DNA from: Paenibacillus graminis
GTDB lineage: Bacteria; Bacillota; Bacilli; Paenibacillales; Paenibacillaceae
Assembly (NCBI RefSeq): GCF_000758705.1
Contig: NZ_CP009287.1
Span: 310,001-374,000 of the forward strand
Length of the DNA stretch: 64,000 nt
Reading direction: 5' to 3'
Position numbers and translations under genes: made by a program. Under the pieces are notes generated by a model. That model was not told the origin of the DNA, did no database searches, and saw nothing but the letters and a program-made list of their open reading frames with translations. Positions 8,936 through 18,166 of the stretch are shown here, piece by piece; position 1 is the stretch's first letter, and each line of letters opens with the position of its first letter.

Positions 8936-10048
8936 ATGAATATCAGCAAAACATTGAGGGATGAGCGCAAATCGTTATCGGCAGCTTTTAATGCTGCACC
9001 TGTACAGCTGGCAGGCCACGGCAAACGGGAGATCCGGGTGCTGAAGGAGGCTTTTGCCGGGATCGGGGACAATAGTGTCAGTGATATGTACGGTGCAGGG
9101 GAGCTGATCGAGGAATTTCAGGCAGAGATGGCGGAGGTGCTGGGGAAGGAAGCGGCTGTGTTTTTTCCCAGCGGCACGATGGCGCAGCAGATTGCGCTTA
9201 GAATCTGGAGTGACCGCAAGGACAGCAAGCGTGTAGCGTATCATCCGCTGTGCCATTTGGAAATTCATGAACAGGACGGGCTAAAAGAGCTGCATCATTT
9301 GCAGCCGCTGCTGCTCGCGGACAAAGATCGTCTGATTACACTCGAAGATGTGGTGAACATGGGTGCCGGGATCGCCTGCCTCCTGCTGGAGCTGCCCCAG
9401 CGCGAGATTGGCGGACAGCTGCCGGACTATGCGGAGCTTGAAGCGATCTCCGCCTATTGCCGCGGGCAGGGCATTATGCTGCATCTGGACGGCGCGCGTT
9501 TGTTTGAGGTGCTGCCGTACTATGGCAGAACCGCCGCTGAAGTCTGCAGCCTGTTCGACAGCGTATATATCTCTTTTTATAAAGGTATTGGCGGGATCGC
9601 CGGAGCTATTCTTGCGGGAAGCGCCGATTTTACCGGAGAATCAAAGATTTGGAAACGGCGGCATGGCGGGGACCTGATCAGCCTGTATCCATACATCATT
9701 CCATCCAGGTACTATTACCGGCAGAGGGTGGACAAGATGGGGCAATATTATATGGAAGCTAAGGAGCTGGCGGAGCTGTTCAACGCCTGCCATAAGGTTG
9801 CCACTCTGCCGGAAGTGCCGGTGTCAAATATGTTCCATGTGCATTTTGCCCTGTCCAGGGAGCAGGTAGAACTGATTCTGATTACAGTCAGCGAAGAAAC
9901 GGGTGTGGGATTTACCCCGCGTCTGAAGGATACCGGCGAGTTCTCCTGTTCTTGCGAAATGAGTATTGGAGATTTGTTCAGCAGCATTCCCAAGGCAAAG
10001 CTGGAAGCGGCGTTTGGGCTGCTGGATCGATTGCTGAAGGAAGTGTGA
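8936..10048 (+). CDS. Threonine aldolase-type PLP-dependent lyase
   Basis: A 370-residue fold-type I PLP enzyme of the beta-eliminating lyase / low-specificity threonine aldolase family, which cleaves threonine or related beta-hydroxy amino acids to glycine and an aldehyde. Visible features are GIGDNSVSDMYGAGE near the N-terminus, FFPSGTMAQQIAL, the PLP-binding LHLDGARLFEV, and the Schiff-base lysine region SFYKGIGGIAGAIL. The start at 8936 has GAGAGGAG nine bases upstream. An earlier in-frame ATG at 8900 directly follows a TATAAT-like -10 (8881-8886) and is unlikely. The family is varied, so the precise substrate is uncertain. Confidence 0.85.
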   Translation: MNISKTLRDERKSLSAAFNAAPVQLAGHGKREIRVLKEAFAGIGDNSVSDMYGAGELIEEFQAEMAEVLGKEAAVFFPSGTMAQQIALRIWSDRKDSKRVAYHPLCHLEIHEQDGLKELHHLQPLLLADKDRLITLEDVVNMGAGIACLLLELPQREIGGQLPDYAELEAISAYCRGQGIMLHLDGARLFEVLPYYGRTAAEVCSLFDSVYISFYKGIGGIAGAILAGSADFTGESKIWKRRHGGDLISLYPYIIPSRYYYRQRVDKMGQYYMEAKELAELFNACHKVATLPEVPVSNMFHVHFALSREQVELILITVSEETGVGFTPRLKDTGEFSCSCEMSIGDLFSSIPKAKLEAAFGLLDRLLKEV

Positions 10049-10095
10049 GGAGTGGAGAGTAAGGGGAATGCTTGTTGTTTCACCCCTTAACGGGG

Positions 10096-10142
10096 ACACA
10101 AAGCAGCGATTCTCTCGTTATTGGAGAATCGCTGCTTTGTGT
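10096..10142. terminator. Long perfect hairpin between convergent genes
   Basis: Nineteen-base arms (10096-10114 and 10124-10142) pair perfectly around a 9-base loop. The hairpin lies between the rightward aldolase-like gene and the leftward glycosyltransferase gene. It is followed by only a weak T run (TTTGTGTTT), and probably acts as a bidirectional terminator or RNA 3'-end stabiliser. Confidence 0.7.
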
Positions 10143-10212
10143 TTGCGGCTTAAGAACACCCGCGCCTTTGTCTTACCTGTTTGCTTTATCCTCCTTCTTA
10201 TAGGAGAGAAAT

Positions 10213-11529
10213 CTACCGGTTCAGCAATGCCCGGACAAACGACACACGCAGCAGCTGCTTTTTCATCAGCTTGGTGCGGAACTGGCGCTTCAATTGGCTG
10301 TAAGCCTTGGGGCAGTGGTCGCTGGCCCAGCTGTACATGGACTTGAAGTCGGTGTGGCTTTTGGCGGAATTCATCAGGTAGTACGAAATGGTGTCATACA
10401 CGTTGTGGTTGAACCATTCATTCATTTCCGTCTTACTGTAGCCGTAGTGCTCGATGGCCATGTTGCGGATCAGCCGTTTTTCCTCCAGATTCTCGATCAG
10501 GAAGGACTGGCTGAGGTTAAACGTAATATTGTTTCCATGAATCCGGTACACTCCGGCAATGGTGTCAATAAACCCGGCATCCCCGATCAGCAGGGCGCGC
10601 AGGTAGATGGAAGCATCGTTGACCATGTTCATGTTCAGAATATCCATTTTCATCAGCGTGTCTCTTTTGAAGATGGCTGTCAGGGTAGAGGCTGGCTTGG
10701 GATAACCTTTTTGTTCAAAATTCTTGAAGTAAGCCTCCTTCGGGACAATCCGGCTGAGCTTCAGGCTGGAGGGTTTCAGCTGTTCTGTCTTGGAATACTC
10801 CAGGAACACATTCGCGGCCACAAAAGCGATCTCCGGGTGCTGCTGGTGAAAATAGACAGCTTTGCTGAAGTAGCTGCGGTCAATCAGATAATCATCATCA
10901 TCCAGGAAAAGAATATACTCACCGTCGCCATGGGCTTCAAGAGCCTTGCGCCGATTATGGCCCGGGCCCTGGTTAGTCTCGTTCTGCATAAAGATCACCC
11001 GCGGATCATCACCGAAACTCCGGCTCATGAGTTCTGCGGTGCCATCGCTGGAGCAGTCGTCAATCACCGTGATCTCCTTATGGGGATAATCCTGCCGCAG
11101 GATGCTCTGGACAGCCTGGTGCAGGAAGTCTTTTCTATTGTAGGTAGTGATAATTACACTGACCTTGGGGAGGGTAGAAGGATCCGCCGATGAAGGAAAA
11201 AGAATCTCCTGCTCTCCAAGGTCCGCTCTTAACCCGGCAAGGCCTTTCATCAATTCAAGAACATTTACGGCTTGAATGTTGAATTGCTGAGACAAGTAAT
11301 AATCCAGTACATCCTCTGAAGCCCTCTCCGACAGGTAGGCCTCAATCACCCCGGCCAGATTTTCGAGATTCTCCCGGACCCCGGCGTCGGCTTCGCTGCC
11401 AATGCTGTCCCTGCATCTCCGTATAAGCTCTTCGCTGGACAGCGCCCCGGTTGGCATATGCTGCATATCTTCGTTGAGCTGGTTCAGCAGGCGGTATCCG
11501 GCCTGGTGCAGTTCCTCGCTGTGAGCCAT
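10213..11529 (-). CDS. Family 2 glycosyltransferase with an N-terminal helical extension
   Basis: A 438-residue protein. Residues 1-120 are a charged helical region with no recognised domain. The GT-A catalytic domain starts at about 121 (PKVSVIITTYNRKDF) with VIDDCSSDGT, QGPGHNRRKAL and the metal-binding LFLDDDDYL. The start at 11529 is set by GAGGAGG seven bases upstream. It transfers a sugar from a nucleotide donor onto a surface polysaccharide or protein. It points the same way as the pyruvyltransferase/flippase cluster but is separated from it by 514 bases holding a repeat element, so it is probably transcribed separately. Donor and acceptor cannot be deduced. Confidence 0.88.
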   Translation of the reverse strand: MAHSEELHQAGYRLLNQLNEDMQHMPTGALSSEELIRRCRDSIGSEADAGVRENLENLAGVIEAYLSERASEDVLDYYLSQQFNIQAVNVLELMKGLAGLRADLGEQEILFPSSADPSTLPKVSVIITTYNRKDFLHQAVQSILRQDYPHKEITVIDDCSSDGTAELMSRSFGDDPRVIFMQNETNQGPGHNRRKALEAHGDGEYILFLDDDDYLIDRSYFSKAVYFHQQHPEIAFVAANVFLEYSKTEQLKPSSLKLSRIVPKEAYFKNFEQKGYPKPASTLTAIFKRDTLMKMDILNMNMVNDASIYLRALLIGDAGFIDTIAGVYRIHGNNITFNLSQSFLIENLEEKRLIRNMAIEHYGYSKTEMNEWFNHNVYDTISYYLMNSAKSHTDFKSMYSWASDHCPKAYSQLKRQFRTKLMKKQLLRVSFVRALLNR

Positions 11530-12043
11530 AATTAGACCTCCTCTAAGTTTTGTAAGGTTAAGCTTCCTTGAATTCCCGTCGTACAAAGCTTACCCCGTAA
11601 CTGTAAGCCAGGTTTTGTGGCGCTGGGCGCCTTTTGCGCTGAACCTTCCAAATTGGCAATTACCAAGTTAGTTTATTTGGAGTGCTCTATCTCCGCCATT
11701 AAATTAGTGGGGATTTCGACACTTAATTTCGCTGGAGCAATGAATCTGTAGATACGAAGTGGAAAAAGTATACTTAAATCAGCGAATACAGGCTAATTTC
11801 GGTGAAAAGATAAGAATTAAGGTTACTTTTTCCACCTAAATTCCCAAAAAGAGCCGAAAGAGGGGAATTAAGTTTCCTTTTTCCACTAACGAGGATTAGC
11901 ACGGTGGAGAGCAGACTGAAAATTGGTCACGACCAGTAATCCTGGGCGTATGCTGCCCGCGAATAGTGTCTTCGCAGCCAGCCGAACGCATAACAGGTGT
12001 CTCATCACCAGTAATCCCCGGCGTGTACCCTTACGCGGCTATC
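11530..12043. other. Intergenic region holding repeat element A and a short direct repeat
   Basis: This 514-base gap has no gene. The structured repeat element lies at 11704-11889. To its right, ACCAGTAATCC occurs at 11932-11942 and 12007-12017 within longer imperfect copies (each followed by GGCGT about two bases on). Nothing is recognised at 11590-11700. Confidence 0.6.
11704..11889. repeat. Structured four-unit repeat element, copy A
   Basis: Four related units of about 23 bp: forward at 11704-11727 and 11757-11779 (GTGGAAAAAGTATACTTAA core), reverse at 11816-11839 and 11867-11889. Unit starts are 53, 59 and 51 bases apart and the whole element spans 186 bp. The first unit is the most diverged. 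The same architecture recurs at three other places in the window. Confidence 0.85.
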
Positions 12044-13582
12044 CTACGTCTGGCTAGCCGTAACCTTGCTCCGCTTGAGCTTCAGCTTCGTTCGGAAACG
12101 TTTGGCATAGCCCCAGGCGTAGAGGAACACCTCGCGTTCCATCAGAGAGCCGACGATGTAGTAAATGGGCAGAATCACCAGGCCAAGTACTACGCCCCAT
12201 AGAATGACGCCGGTATACGAAGTGATGCTGAGGTCGAGCTTAGTGGTGATAAAGACAATAGCCGCGAACACGCCGACATTAATCAGCCATCTGCGGAAGG
12301 TTACCCAAGGGCTGCGCTCCAGCAGCACGCGGCTCGCGTAGATGACAATATCAATGGAGCGGTACAGCAGCGCTGCGATGGTTCCCATCAGCACGCCGTA
12401 GATCCCGAAGAACAGGACGAAGATAATTGAAGCGCCCAGGTTGATGGCCGACTCCATAATCGAGCGGAACTGGGTGTTGCGGAAATGCCCGGCGATCGTG
12501 ATCAGATTGTTGGACGATGTGCGGGCATTGGTCAAGAGCTTGATGGCTACGAACAGTATCGGCAGCCAAAAGTTAATATAGTCCACATCGTTGACCCCGG
12601 CCGTATACAGCCGCATGAACGGCAGAATAAGAATGTATACGACCGTCAGAATGGAGAAGATCAGGCCCATGAAATAGACCTCATACGCATCGTAGAATTT
12701 GACAAAAGCCTCTTTGCCTTCGTGATAGCTCTGCCCCAGCGCCGACTTGATGCTCCCGTTGACGGTCTGGACAATGTTGTCGACAATCGTAAAAATCATA
12801 TTGTACATGACGTAGATGCTGACCACCTTCAGGTTGGTGAAGATTGTCAGGATCAGCACATCGGTGTTGCGGAAAATCAGATAGGAGATCTCGTGCACCA
12901 TAACTGAGTTTTTTTGCCCGATGGCTTCAAAGTCCGGTTTCCGGGTGAGGTCAATCCATTTGTAATTCCGCTTCGCGTAGATATGAAAGGCGGCGATCTG
13001 CAGGACCGTCAGCACGAAGAAGGACGCCTGTACAGCGATAATGTCCACACCCTGCAGCAGCAGGATGATCCGCACCACGTTGTTCAGAATGTTCGCAACC
13101 GTAACGATGGAGGTTTCAATATAGCTTTTGCCCTCGGCGATCAGCAGAACCCTGAATTTCCCCTGGTAATAATAATTGATCGCCCCGCCCAGACCCGAGA
13201 ATAGAATGATCGCCATAATGCTCAGCTTACTGATTTCGGAATGGATCACCAGCGGGTAGATGACCGCCAGCAGCACGACCGAGATGAAATAGTAAATCCC
13301 GGTTTTCTTGTAGTAACTGGAGGTGGCGGCGAGAATCGAATTGATATGATTGTAGTCATTCTTGGCAACCGGCTTATACAGGGCCTGCAGCGAAGCTGCG
13401 CCGACACCGGCTTCCAGCAGGGCGAAGTAGCTGATGATCTGCACAATGGATGCGATCAGACCGTTGGCCTCAGAGCCGTAATTGACCATGATCAGCCGGG
13501 GGATGAAGAAGCCGAGAATAATGGTGATGACCTGGCTCGTAAGTCCGAAGCCGAGGTTCAACATACTGCGTTTAGCTTTCAT
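12044..13582 (-). CDS. Polysaccharide flippase (Wzx-like, MOP superfamily)
   Basis: A 512-residue, very hydrophobic protein with about 12-14 membrane helices, starting MKAKRSMLNLGFGLTSQVIT and containing the family region PRLIMVNYGSEANGLIASI near residues 28-46. Such proteins flip lipid-linked oligosaccharides across the membrane for export of exopolysaccharide or teichoic-acid-like polymers. The start at 13582 has GGGAGAAG ahead of it and overlaps the end of the pyruvyltransferase gene by 11 bases, indicating coupling. Together with the two upstream glycosyltransferases it forms a leftward surface-polysaccharide operon. Confidence 0.87.
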   Translation of the reverse strand: MKAKRSMLNLGFGLTSQVITIILGFFIPRLIMVNYGSEANGLIASIVQIISYFALLEAGVGAASLQALYKPVAKNDYNHINSILAATSSYYKKTGIYYFISVVLLAVIYPLVIHSEISKLSIMAIILFSGLGGAINYYYQGKFRVLLIAEGKSYIETSIVTVANILNNVVRIILLLQGVDIIAVQASFFVLTVLQIAAFHIYAKRNYKWIDLTRKPDFEAIGQKNSVMVHEISYLIFRNTDVLILTIFTNLKVVSIYVMYNMIFTIVDNIVQTVNGSIKSALGQSYHEGKEAFVKFYDAYEVYFMGLIFSILTVVYILILPFMRLYTAGVNDVDYINFWLPILFVAIKLLTNARTSSNNLITIAGHFRNTQFRSIMESAINLGASIIFVLFFGIYGVLMGTIAALLYRSIDIVIYASRVLLERSPWVTFRRWLINVGVFAAIVFITTKLDLSITSYTGVILWGVVLGLVILPIYYIVGSLMEREVFLYAWGYAKRFRTKLKLKRSKVTASQT

Positions 13583-14705
13583 AACTTCTTCTCCCTTCCA
13601 CAAGCGGTGCCGGTAAGAGGTAGGCATCGAGCTGTTCGAAATGCTTCTCCGCCTGGTTCGCCTGCAGCGTCACATCCAGGCTGTTCCGAGCCATGCTCTC
13701 ATACACCTGCTCCGGAGTAACCTCAGCCAGATGTGCAAAATCCGTATACCGTCCGTCAAAATGAGCATCCTGCATGACGTTGATCATTTTGCTGCTGTAC
13801 GCCACCGGAAACACAGGTTTGCCAAACACCCAGCCGAGGATCATCGCGTGGAAGCGGGAAGCAACGATGAAGCTCGCGCCTGCCAGCGCACCCAGAATCT
13901 CATCGATGTCCGTCTTATAAAAGTGAACCTGCGTCTCACGCTGCAGCTCCGCCGGAATAAGGCTAAGAATCTGTCCGATCGCTTCCTGGTCCCCTTCATG
14001 CTGGCAAAACGACAGAAAATGCACGGCATAGCCCTGCTGAATGAAATGAATTGCAACATCTTTCATTTTTTCATAATAGAGGTTGTCAAAACCGCTCAGA
14101 GCTTTGGAGGAAGGCTTAATCACCGAGATGGCGATATACCGCTTCTCCGGAGCATTTCCTGCGGCCTGATCATACTGGAGCTGAAAAATAATGTCCGGGG
14201 CCATCCGGACGTTGCCCAGATCCTTGAACAAATCATAGGAGTACTGCTCTCTGAACGAGATGTCGGTATATTCCTGGAAGATCCGCCGGTGTTCCTCATA
14301 ATAGGCCTTATCGGTAAAGGGGCCAAAGTTAGCGCCCATCAGGTAATACGGTTTGCTTTTGTTACGCAGGCTTTCCTTATTCGCTACGTATTCAACCCAT
14401 TGCTCCCCCTGCATAAAAATCGACCCGCCAATATGCACAGTGCCGTCTCCCTGATCCGCCAGAAACTTCTGCATGAAATTTGGATGCAGCTTCAGCTTGC
14501 GGAAGAAGTAGTTGATCCCCCGGAACAGTACAGAGTCGGAAGCATAGACCTTTAGATTGCCTAGGTCCTTAAAGACTACTTTATACAGCCGCGGGGCAAT
14601 AAGCAGGAACTGGGTATCGGGGTAGCGTTCGCACAGCACCTTAATAAACAGATCATCGCCGAGGTTAAATTCAGTGTATGCGTAGATCATCATTTTCTTC
14701 TTCAT
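13572..14705 (-). CDS. Polysaccharide pyruvyltransferase family protein
   Basis: A 377-residue cytosolic enzyme of the CsaB/WcaK family, which adds ketal-linked pyruvate from phosphoenolpyruvate to a sugar in surface polysaccharides. Signatures are IYAYTEFNLGDDLFIKVL at the N-terminus (the conserved N-GD motif), VHIGGSIFMQG, YYLMGANFGPF, and the C-terminal ASRFHAMILGWVFGKPVFPVAYSSK. Pyruvylated secondary wall polymers anchor S-layer-homology proteins in Bacillus and Paenibacillus, so a wall-polymer role is plausible but not proven here. It overlaps both neighbours (4 bases upstream, 11 downstream) inside the operon. Confidence 0.87.
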   Translation of the reverse strand: MKKKMMIYAYTEFNLGDDLFIKVLCERYPDTQFLLIAPRLYKVVFKDLGNLKVYASDSVLFRGINYFFRKLKLHPNFMQKFLADQGDGTVHIGGSIFMQGEQWVEYVANKESLRNKSKPYYLMGANFGPFTDKAYYEEHRRIFQEYTDISFREQYSYDLFKDLGNVRMAPDIIFQLQYDQAAGNAPEKRYIAISVIKPSSKALSGFDNLYYEKMKDVAIHFIQQGYAVHFLSFCQHEGDQEAIGQILSLIPAELQRETQVHFYKTDIDEILGALAGASFIVASRFHAMILGWVFGKPVFPVAYSSKMINVMQDAHFDGRYTDFAHLAEVTPEQVYESMARNSLDVTLQANQAEKHFEQLDAYLLPAPLVEGRRSYES

Positions 14706-15757
14706 ATCTTAATTTCCTTTCTGCTGATCACGGCTTTGAGCTTCTGTTTGAACTGCAGCCAGCTGCGGTCCAGATGAATCAGCCTCCCGTACAGGGCTGG
14801 AGAAATTAAGAAGGCTTTGATCTGAAAGGCAAGCTGCCGGTCGTCCCCCTGATAATTCCGCATGACCGCCAGCATTTCCTGATTCACACCGGGGTAGGCG
14901 AGTTCGATGTCACGAAGCAGCTTGCGGGTGCCGATGCCGCTCGTGCCGTTCAGGCAGGTCTTGAGATTGTAAAAGTAGTTCTCGGTCATTTCGCGGTTCA
15001 GCAAGAGATCCGATATCGTGTGAACCTCATGGAAAGGATGGGCGCTGAAATACTCAGCCACCCGCTTGAAGGCGGCGACTACATCGAATTTGTTCACATT
15101 GTACGTTCCTGTGATCGATGAGGTCCGCTGGAGATAATAAGACAACACATCAGGGATGGAGATGACCCGGGAGGCCCTGGCCAACGCCTTATAGATAAAT
15201 TCCTGATCCTCTCCATTTACGCAGCGCTCGGTATACGAGATGCCGTTCTCCAGCAGGAAGGTGCGCTTGAAGGCAATGCTGCCGGTCCAGATCCGCAAGG
15301 TTTTATGCACAAAAATATTCTTCAGCGCTTCGCTTCCTGTAGTATCGGAAGATGCTGAAGTAAAGCTCACGATCGTTGATCCATCCTCGCGGACCAGGTT
15401 ATAGCCCCAGCAGAGAATGTCTGTTTTCCCCCCGGCAGTAGAGGACTCTATCCGCTGCACCAGACTGCGGTCCGCGTAATCGTCACCGTCCAGGAACAGC
15501 ACATAATCGCCGCTTGCTGCGGCCAGCCCTGTATTTCTGGCGGCACTGACCCCGCCATTGGCCGTTCGGATCAGCTTCCCCCGCAGAATGGGATGGCGCG
15601 CGAGCATCTCCTCGGCAACCTGGGCTGTGCGGTCCCTGGACCCGTCATCCACCAGAATCAGCTCGAACTGCTTCTCGCTCTGATTCAGGAGTGAATTCAG
15701 CAAGGGCTCGACATAATGTTCTAAATTATACATGGGAACTACAATGCTTAGGCTCAT
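14702..15757 (-). CDS. Family 2 glycosyltransferase
   Basis: A 351-residue GT-A fold enzyme: LSIVVPMYNLEHYVEPLLNS at the N-terminus, LILVDDGSRDRT (nucleotide-sugar site), ANGGVSAARNTGL, and the metal-binding LFLDGDDYAD near residue 93. A helical C-terminus follows, as in EpsJ/CpsJ-like enzymes that build exopolysaccharide repeat units. Its stop overlaps the pyruvyltransferase start by four bases and the preceding glycosyltransferase ends 31 bases upstream. Donor and acceptor are unknown. Confidence 0.9.
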   Translation of the reverse strand: MSLSIVVPMYNLEHYVEPLLNSLLNQSEKQFELILVDDGSRDRTAQVAEEMLARHPILRGKLIRTANGGVSAARNTGLAAASGDYVLFLDGDDYADRSLVQRIESSTAGGKTDILCWGYNLVREDGSTIVSFTSASSDTTGSEALKNIFVHKTLRIWTGSIAFKRTFLLENGISYTERCVNGEDQEFIYKALARASRVISIPDVLSYYLQRTSSITGTYNVNKFDVVAAFKRVAEYFSAHPFHEVHTISDLLLNREMTENYFYNLKTCLNGTSGIGTRKLLRDIELAYPGVNQEMLAVMRNYQGDDRQLAFQIKAFLISPALYGRLIHLDRSWLQFKQKLKAVISRKEIKI

Positions 15758-15788
15758 GCGGCCACTCCCTTCCTGAAGTAGTGATCGG

Positions 15789-16694
15789 TTATCCGGCGGT
15801 CTGTCTGGAGAAGATTTCTTTCAGTCCTTTTTTGTAGCCTTTGATGGCTGCGACATTCTTTTTGGGCTGTTCCCGGAGGATGAGATAAAGTGTGGTCCAG
15901 ACAAGAGCAAGATATCCGATAGGACCTGATTTCTTATCCTTCAGCAGATATACATGGTTCAGCACCCGGGTATAGGCCACGTCTTCAAGATTGTCTCTGG
16001 AGGCCGGTGACTCGTGATGCAGAAGCTTCAGTTCGGGATTGATATAGAGGGGGCCGGATTTTTGGGCGATGCGTGACATTAGAATGTCTTCACCGACGCT
16101 GTAGCTTTTGAGCCAGGGCACGGGTCCCAGATCCTTAATGGCCTCCTTCTTGAACGACATGTTACAGCCGTGCTGGAATTCGGTCTTGAAGATCTTCCTC
16201 GCCTTATGCCAATTGTACATGGAGCCTGCTTGGCCGCTTAGAGAGAGCTTGCCGCTCGATAGAGATTGCTGGAAGGACAGCAGACAGCGGATTGTGCCCA
16301 GGAAGCTGTTGCTCATCCCGATGGCAATACCGCCAACCCCTGCGCAGTTTGGATAGTCGAGGTAGGTTTGTATCAATGTGGACAGATAGTGTCCGGGGAT
16401 TTCGACGTCATCGTCAAGGAAGAGAATCTTATCCATCGTGGACAGTTCCACAGCCTTGATCCGGGACAACCATAATCCCCGGTCTGTCTTGCTGTGATAA
16501 ATAAAAGAATAACCGCATGCGGTCAATAACGCTTCGAATTCGCTTAGAATTTCTTTGGGTATGTCGCCGTCATCTATAATGATAACCTCGATCGGGGAGG
16601 TCCGGCCTATGTCCTGTTTGGTGATAGAATGAATGCACCGTGTCAGGTCCTGTACCCGATTCCTCGTGCAGATAACCACTGACAATCCTTGCAT
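15789..16694 (-). CDS. Family 2 glycosyltransferase, first gene of the polysaccharide operon
   Basis: A 301-residue GT-A enzyme with LSVVICTRNRVQDLTRCIHS, EVIIIDDGDIP, the metal site ILFLDDDVEIP and FQHGCNMSFKKEAI followed by GEDILMSRI, a layout shared with rhamnosyl- and chondroitin-type transferases. Three in-frame ATGs lie close together; the one at 16694 is chosen because GGGAGTGGAG precedes it at normal distance, while the earlier two overlap or lack a ribosome site. It heads a four-gene leftward operon (two transferases, pyruvyltransferase, flippase). A promoter with direct repeats is visible just upstream. Confidence 0.88.
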   Translation of the reverse strand: MQGLSVVICTRNRVQDLTRCIHSITKQDIGRTSPIEVIIIDDGDIPKEILSEFEALLTACGYSFIYHSKTDRGLWLSRIKAVELSTMDKILFLDDDVEIPGHYLSTLIQTYLDYPNCAGVGGIAIGMSNSFLGTIRCLLSFQQSLSSGKLSLSGQAGSMYNWHKARKIFKTEFQHGCNMSFKKEAIKDLGPVPWLKSYSVGEDILMSRIAQKSGPLYINPELKLLHHESPASRDNLEDVAYTRVLNHVYLLKDKKSGPIGYLALVWTTLYLILREQPKKNVAAIKGYKKGLKEIFSRQTAG

Positions 16695-16749
16695 ATACTC
16701 CACTCCCTTATCCATTTCTCCCATTCTATGTTTGGTATTATAACCTGGG

Positions 16750-16821
16750 ATTATAAGCTAACTTAAGCTTACTATTGGCAGAGAAAGGTTGTATATACTA
16801 CTTTAGTTTACTTATTGGCTG
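16750..16821 (-). promoter_or_regulatory. Promoter of the polysaccharide operon with two direct repeats
   Basis: A perfect -10 TATAAT lies on the minus strand at 16750-16755, but the -35 region (CCAATA) is poor. Two direct copies of a stretch reading on the plus strand ACTTAAGCTTACTATTGGC (16761-16779) and ACTTTAGTTTACTTATTGGC (16800-16819) sit 39 bases apart over and upstream of the -35. A weak -35 with tandem sites suggests activator-dependent control. The activator is unknown. Confidence 0.5.
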
Positions 16822-16987
16822 CCGCGGTTTTGAGGGTCAAAGGCCCGGATTTTGATGATCAAATGGTTCTGGGACCAGACGGAGGTTTTCCGTGAGTAAT
16901 TAGTAATAGTTTTTTTGATAATTAACATAAAATTCTATAAATTCGACATAAAATGCAATGCGCAACAATCCGATAGAGTAAATTATG

Positions 16988-17040
16988 AAGACAAAGAAGG
17001 CCGCTAGTCACCTGTCAGGTGCTGCGGCCTTCTTTGTCTT
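16988..17040. terminator. Terminator after the aldose epimerase gene
   Basis: Seventeen-base perfect arms (AAGACAAAGAAGGCCGC at 16988-17004 and its complement at 17024-17040) enclose a smaller CACCTG/CAGGTG hairpin. It lies 39 bases after the stop of the leftward epimerase gene, upstream of the polysaccharide operon. The stem end itself is rich in T on both strands. Confidence 0.8.
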
Positions 17041-17078
17041 ATTCAAAGGATGAAAAACTGTGGTGGCGCGAGCGGCCG

Positions 17079-17954
17079 TTAATCAATTTTTATGGTCAAT
17101 GAACTGGTGAAATGATCTTCTGGTGCCAGGGTGACAATACCTTCTTTTTCCGGGAGCTCGCCTTCGAATCCATCGCCGTCTGCGAATCCCTGCCAAGGCT
17201 CGATGCATAAAAAAGGCGCATTCGGCTTCTGCCAGATGCCGAGATCCGGGAAGCCTTCGAAGGATACGGCGACGCTTTTTGCAGTGAGCTTGCTCTTCAG
17301 CGTAATGGTCCGGGAGGCTACATTCTGGAAGACCAGCGCGTCGTCCTTGAACATTTCATGGGTCAATGGAAGGATGCGCTCATCCTTCAGCACTGGCTCT
17401 GATTTACCGCTGATCCGCAGTCCGGCACTATTCAGGAACTCCCGATCCAGCGTTTCGTTCCCGGAGAACTCAAGTACATAATCGCTGAAGCTTCCGTTCT
17501 CATCCAGCGGGCAGTTGAAGGCAGGGTGTGTGCCAAGCTGAAAGAAGATGTTCTGTCCATCGATGTTCTCCACCCGGTATTCCAGCTTAAGGGTGCTTTC
17601 ATTCAGCGTGTATGTAATATACAGGTTGAATTGAAACGGATAGCTGGACAGGGTATGCTCGCTGCTGGTAAGCCGGAAGACCGCGCGGGATTCGTCCGCT
17701 TCAACGATTGTAAATTCGCTGCGTCTGGCGAAGCCGTGATTGGCAAGCTTATACGCTTGTCCCTGCACCCTGATCTCTCCGTTACGGACAGCGCCGATGA
17801 TTGGGAACAGCACCGGAGAACGGCCTGTCCAATAGGCGGCATCGCCGCTCCAGATATATTCAGTGCCGGTATCGTTTTTGGTGAAGCTGACAAGCTCTGC
17901 TCCAAGGCTGCTGATCTCAGCCTGGGCGGAGCCGCTGCGCAAAATAGTGTTCAT
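17079..17954 (-). CDS. Aldose 1-epimerase family protein (LacX-like)
   Basis: A 291-residue beta-sandwich enzyme that interconverts alpha and beta anomers of aldoses. The sequence shows GAELVSF, the substrate-binding YWTGRSPVLFPIIGAV, the catalytic histidine region LANHGFARRSEF, GTHPAFNCPL, and the catalytic glutamate region CIEPWQGFAD. It matches the LacX branch in length and motifs rather than the longer GalM branch. The start has GGAAAGGGGAG upstream. It is a single gene with its own terminator. The preferred sugar is unknown. Confidence 0.88.
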   Translation of the reverse strand: MNTILRSGSAQAEISSLGAELVSFTKNDTGTEYIWSGDAAYWTGRSPVLFPIIGAVRNGEIRVQGQAYKLANHGFARRSEFTIVEADESRAVFRLTSSEHTLSSYPFQFNLYITYTLNESTLKLEYRVENIDGQNIFFQLGTHPAFNCPLDENGSFSDYVLEFSGNETLDREFLNSAGLRISGKSEPVLKDERILPLTHEMFKDDALVFQNVASRTITLKSKLTAKSVAVSFEGFPDLGIWQKPNAPFLCIEPWQGFADGDGFEGELPEKEGIVTLAPEDHFTSSLTIKID

Positions 17955-18166
17955 ATACTTACTCCCCTTTCCATTGGTTGGCCAGCTCCGTTCACTGCTG
18001 ACTGCTCATATTCTACCAAACTTCTGCAGGACCGTTGTAACACATCGTGTACAATTTCAAAAAATAATTATTACAGAATGTAAAATGACAATGAAACGGA
18101 AAGGTATAACATATATAGAAAGCAGTGATTCTGTATAAGCCAGCGTTCGAAACGGAGGGATAGGCC

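Noticed and set aside
10294..11193. A 299-codon plus-strand frame opposite the glycosyltransferase gene
   Set aside because: The opposite strand encodes an obvious GT2 domain; the antisense product has no recognisable feature or ribosome site.
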